From Variimorphobacter saccharofermentans (lineage in GTDB: Bacteria; Bacillota; Clostridia; Lachnospirales; Lachnospiraceae), in the NCBI RefSeq assembly GCF_014174405.1, contig NZ_JACEGA010000001.1, positions 1,579,001 to 1,643,000 on the forward strand: 64,000 nt of DNA, given 5' to 3'. The position numbers and the translations under genes were made by a program. Of the stretch, positions 61,564-64,000 are shown piece by piece (the stretch's first letter is position 1; each line of letters starts with the position of its first letter). The notes under the pieces are model-generated. The model did no database searches, was not told where the DNA came from, and saw only the letters and a program-made list of their open reading frames with translations.

Positions 61564-62460
61564 TTGTTAATCATAGGGCTACTCTTTGAATGGCTTTGGT
61601 GTTTATCAGACTTAGTGGTAAAACCCAGAATGCTATCTTATGATAAAGGTTTTCACAGAGAAGCTGCCTGTAAGAAGTTTGATCTTTCGGCCTACGAGAA
61701 AGCAAGGAAAAAATCATTTACGATCATTTCGGACTTTGGATATCCTATTTCCTGCGAAATACTGGAGCCCCTTCAACGAGAAAGTAGATGGAATAGTGGG
61801 AGCTTTTCCCTTGCTGTACTGTGTCATGGATTCGGATGCGCTAAGTATCATAGTTTGAAATACGCAGAGATCTTCCTTGAGCTTGGGTTAAGTGTGCTGA
61901 TTTATGATCACCGAAATCATGGATTAAGTGGGAAGGCCTATACCTCTATGGGTTATTATGAACGGTATGACTTGAAGAAGGTTCTGGATTGGTGTTATTT
62001 GCAATACGGTGAGAATTGCAGAATTGTTACTCACGGTGAATCCATGGGAGCAGCGACGGTTTTATTACATCTGGGAATTGATTCGCGCGTAAAATGTGCC
62101 ATTGCAGATTGTGCATATTCGGATCTGAAGCAGGAACTCCGTCACCAGCTCAAGCAATATTACCATTTGCCATGCTTATTAATACCGATTGAAAGTGGAC
62201 TTACTTATCTGAGAGCGGGATTTTGGTATCGAGAGATTTCTCCAATGAGTGTAATGAGAGATATCGAAACACCAGTTATGTTTATTCACGGGAAGAGAGA
62301 TAATCTGGTCCCAGCGAATATGTCAAAGCTGATGTACTCGCTTAAGAAGGACAAAAAGGCCATCTATCTTGTAGCTGGCGCCAGGCATGGTGAATGCGTC
62401 TGCAAAAATCGTGCCGGATATAAAATGAGAGTTGAGAACTTTCTTAAGAAATATTTATAA
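61564..62460 (+). CDS. Alpha/beta hydrolase, membrane-anchored
   Basis: 298 residues. An N-terminal hydrophobic segment (about 2-18) may anchor it. The alpha/beta hydrolase core: oxyanion CHGFGCAKYHS, nucleophile S160 in THGESMGAA, a later Asp in FIHGKRDNLVP, and His in GARHGECVC. It resembles the YqkD-type hydrolases. The start is TTG 61564; no good ribosome site is visible (AAAGGA is over 20 bases away), and no other start exists before the in-frame stop at 61534, so the start is uncertain. Confidence 0.8.
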   Translation: MLIIGLLFEWLWCLSDLVVKPRMLSYDKGFHREAACKKFDLSAYEKARKKSFTIISDFGYPISCEILEPLQRESRWNSGSFSLAVLCHGFGCAKYHSLKYAEIFLELGLSVLIYDHRNHGLSGKAYTSMGYYERYDLKKVLDWCYLQYGENCRIVTHGESMGAATVLLHLGIDSRVKCAIADCAYSDLKQELRHQLKQYYHLPCLLIPIESGLTYLRAGFWYREISPMSVMRDIETPVMFIHGKRDNLVPANMSKLMYSLKKDKKAIYLVAGARHGECVCKNRAGYKMRVENFLKKYL

Positions 62461-62560
62461 GTTGCTTCAGGTATTTAAATCTTTTAAATAATGATAGATA
62501 GCTCGTAAAGCGTACGTTCCTATCGTATAGGCTGTGAACGGAATAATAGAGTATATAAAA

Positions 62561-62748
62561 GGGCTGTTGTATAATATATTTGCAGGGCTATGACTTACCA
62601 TAATGCACTGTCGGAAGAACTTGTTGTAAAATATTGTATGAATAAGATGAACTTTTCTGTTCGTCTAAGACATGCAATATTTACAATTAGTTCTTCCGTC
62701 TGTGTGTGAGGTAAGTCATAGTCCTACTGTTACATTATACAACAGCCC
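62561..62748. repeat. Long-hairpin repeat, family 1, copy 3
   Basis: A 188-bp element in the same orientation as copy 2. Outer arms GGGCTGTTGTATAAT / ATTATACAACAGCCC (62561-62575 with 62734-62748) pair perfectly over 15 bases. ACCATAATGCACTGTCGGAA and TCTGTGTGTGAGGTAAGTC are shared with copy 2. It lies between convergent hydrolase and argG genes. Confidence 0.9.
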
Positions 62749-62780
62749 TTAGTTATAAAAAATTCTGTTAATCTGAATGC

Positions 62781-63992
62781 CTATTTCTTATCCAAAGAGG
62801 CCATCTTCATTGCGCGAACCTTTAAGGATAAACCAAAGAGATTAATAAAGCCTTCGGCATCGCGATGATCATATAGATCTCCAGTTGTAAATGATGCAAT
62901 GCTTTCATTATATAAGGAATATGGAGAAGTAGTTCCTTGCTTAATAATATTACCCTTGTATAATTTTAGCTTAACCTCACCAGTAACGTATTCCTGTGTC
63001 ACATCAATAAATGCCTGATATGCTTCACGCAAAGGAGTGAACCATTTTCCTTCATATACAATATCAGCAAAACGATTACCAATTTCCTTTTTTGCTGTTA
63101 AGGTTGCACGATCCAGGATGAGCTCCTCTAGTTGCATATGAGCTTCCATAAGAATCGTACCACCGGGAGTTTCATATACACCACGGGATTTCATACCTAC
63201 AACACGGTTTTCTACGATATCGACAATACCAATTCCATGCTTTCCGCCAAGCTTATTAAGCTCTTTAATAATATCAGTTGCGGACATTATCTTTCCGTTA
63301 AGTGCAGTAGGAACACCCTTCTCAAAGCTTAAGCTGATGGTTTCACCTTGATCCGGAGCTTTCTCAGGTGATACACCCAATACCAGAAGATGATCATAAT
63401 TCGGAGCATTCTCAGGTAATTCTAATTCCAGACCTTCATGACTGATATGCCAGAGGTTACGATCACGGGAATAACTGTTATCTGCAGAAAATGGAAGGTG
63501 AATTCCATGCTTTTCACAATATGCAATTTCCTCTTCACGGGAAGACATATCCCAAATTCTCCAAGGAGCAATGATTTTCAGATCGGGTGCCAGTGCTTTG
63601 ATGGTAAGCTCAAAACGAACCTGATCATTTCCCTTACCGGTTGCACCGTGACAGATAGCGGTTGCACCTTCCAATCTAGCTATCTCTACCAGTCTTTTTG
63701 CAATAACTGGTCTTGCCATGGAAGTTCCCAGTAAATATTTATTTTCATAAACTGCATTTGCTTTTACACATGGGATTACATAATCGTCAACAAACTCATC
63801 AACTACGTCCTCAATGTATAATTTCGTAGCACCGGATAACTTAGCTCTTTCCTCTAAACCATCCAGCTCATTTCCCTGTCCCACATCAATACAAACACAT
63901 ACTACATCATAGTCATAGTTTTCCTTTAACCAGGGAATGATAGCGGTAGTATCAAGACCACCTGAATATGCAAGAATAACTTTTTCCTTCAT
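62781..63992 (-). CDS. argG: Argininosuccinate synthase
   Basis: 403 residues, the ATP-dependent enzyme that joins citrulline and aspartate in arginine synthesis. The PP-loop is AYSGGLDTT near residue 9; [29 protein letters not shown] and [11 protein letters not shown] are family signatures. The whole gene lies in the window with its start eight bases from the window end, so its promoter and ribosome site are outside. No argH is visible; it would lie beyond the window. Confidence 0.97.
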   Translation of the reverse strand: MKEKVILAYSGGLDTTAIIPWLKENYDYDVVCVCIDVGQGNELDGLEERAKLSGATKLYIEDVVDEFVDDYVIPCVKANAVYENKYLLGTSMARPVIAKRLVEIARLEGATAICHGATGKGNDQVRFELTIKALAPDLKIIAPWRIWDMSSREEEIAYCEKHGIHLPFSADNSYSRDRNLWHISHEGLELELPENAPNYDHLLVLGVSPEKAPDQGETISLSFEKGVPTALNGKIMSATDIIKELNKLGGKHGIGIVDIVENRVVGMKSRGVYETPGGTILMEAHMQLEELILDRATLTAKKEIGNRFADIVYEGKWFTPLREAYQAFIDVTQEYVTGEVKLKLYKGNIIKQGTTSPYSLYNESIASFTTGDLYDHRDAEGFINLFGLSLKVRAMKMASLDKK

Positions 63993-64000
63993 ATAATAAC

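Noticed and set aside
8999..62748. Target duplications flanking hairpin family 1
   Set aside because: Only two-base matches (AT, AA) can be argued for copies 1 and 2 and none for copy 3, which is not above chance.

Overview
The window reads as chromosomal DNA of a low-GC, anaerobic, sugar-fermenting clostridium, most likely a member of the Lachnospiraceae. The basis is the AT-rich composition, strong AGGAGG ribosome binding sites, TTGACA/TATAAT promoters, a rubredoxin and a single-cluster ferredoxin, a (Re)-citrate-synthase-like gene beside isocitrate dehydrogenase, YesM/YesN-type two-component systems next to sugar ABC transporters, and small families such as CD3324 and DUF554. No tRNA, rRNA, CRISPR array or prophage was seen. 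The assignment comes from recognising families by eye; no search was run.

Layout. 1-8.99 kb: a cupin tail, a metallo-hydrolase, an AraC regulator, a cytoplasmic subtilisin, xylose isomerase (xylA), ferritin, ferredoxin, rubredoxin, then an RNA-thiolation-type operon (cysteine desulfurase, TtcA-like, TcdA). 9-17.6 kb: two PLP sulfur-amino-acid enzymes, an HD protein, a DUF554 membrane protein, and an operon of (Re)-citrate synthase, isocitrate dehydrogenase and a GntR repressor with a palindromic operator candidate on its promoter. 17.6-28 kb: an ABC-F ATPase, an intact IS with an 8-bp target duplication, a frameshifted rex, then acpS-nnr-alr-mazF and a CorC-like protein. 28-36.6 kb: a YesM/YesN system with a binding lipoprotein and two permeases, one carrying an unusual N-terminal membrane extension. 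36.6-38.3 kb: a second intact IS with a 9-bp target duplication. 38.4-40.7 kb: a phosphatase, rlmH, a CD3324 regulator and an amidase. 41-51.3 kb: a pentose uptake locus with a membrane-anchored binding protein, histidine kinase, response regulator, two binding lipoproteins, XylG- and XylH-like subunits and an accessory lipoprotein. 51.5-64 kb: housekeeping and accessory genes (asnA, phosphatases, an epimerase, an acetyltransferase, an AEC carrier, DegV, an rRNA methyltransferase, an MFS carrier, a GDPD, a hydrolase) and argG.

How it fits together. The xylose parts (xylA near 3.4 kb, the sensor-transporter locus near 41-51 kb) suggest uptake and isomerisation of xylose under extracellular sensing. 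The citrate synthase/isocitrate dehydrogenase operon suggests oxidative 2-oxoglutarate and glutamate synthesis; aconitase is not in the window.

Most notable non-gene structure: a family of about 190-200 bp long-hairpin repeats with three copies (8999, 17605, 62561), each between the 3' ends of two convergent genes, with outer arms that differ between copies yet stay complementary. A second repeat family (40733 and a partial copy at 58409), a palindrome-of-palindromes between xylF and xylG, a likely ACG start codon on a lipoprotein gene, and the rex frameshift are the other items to check first.
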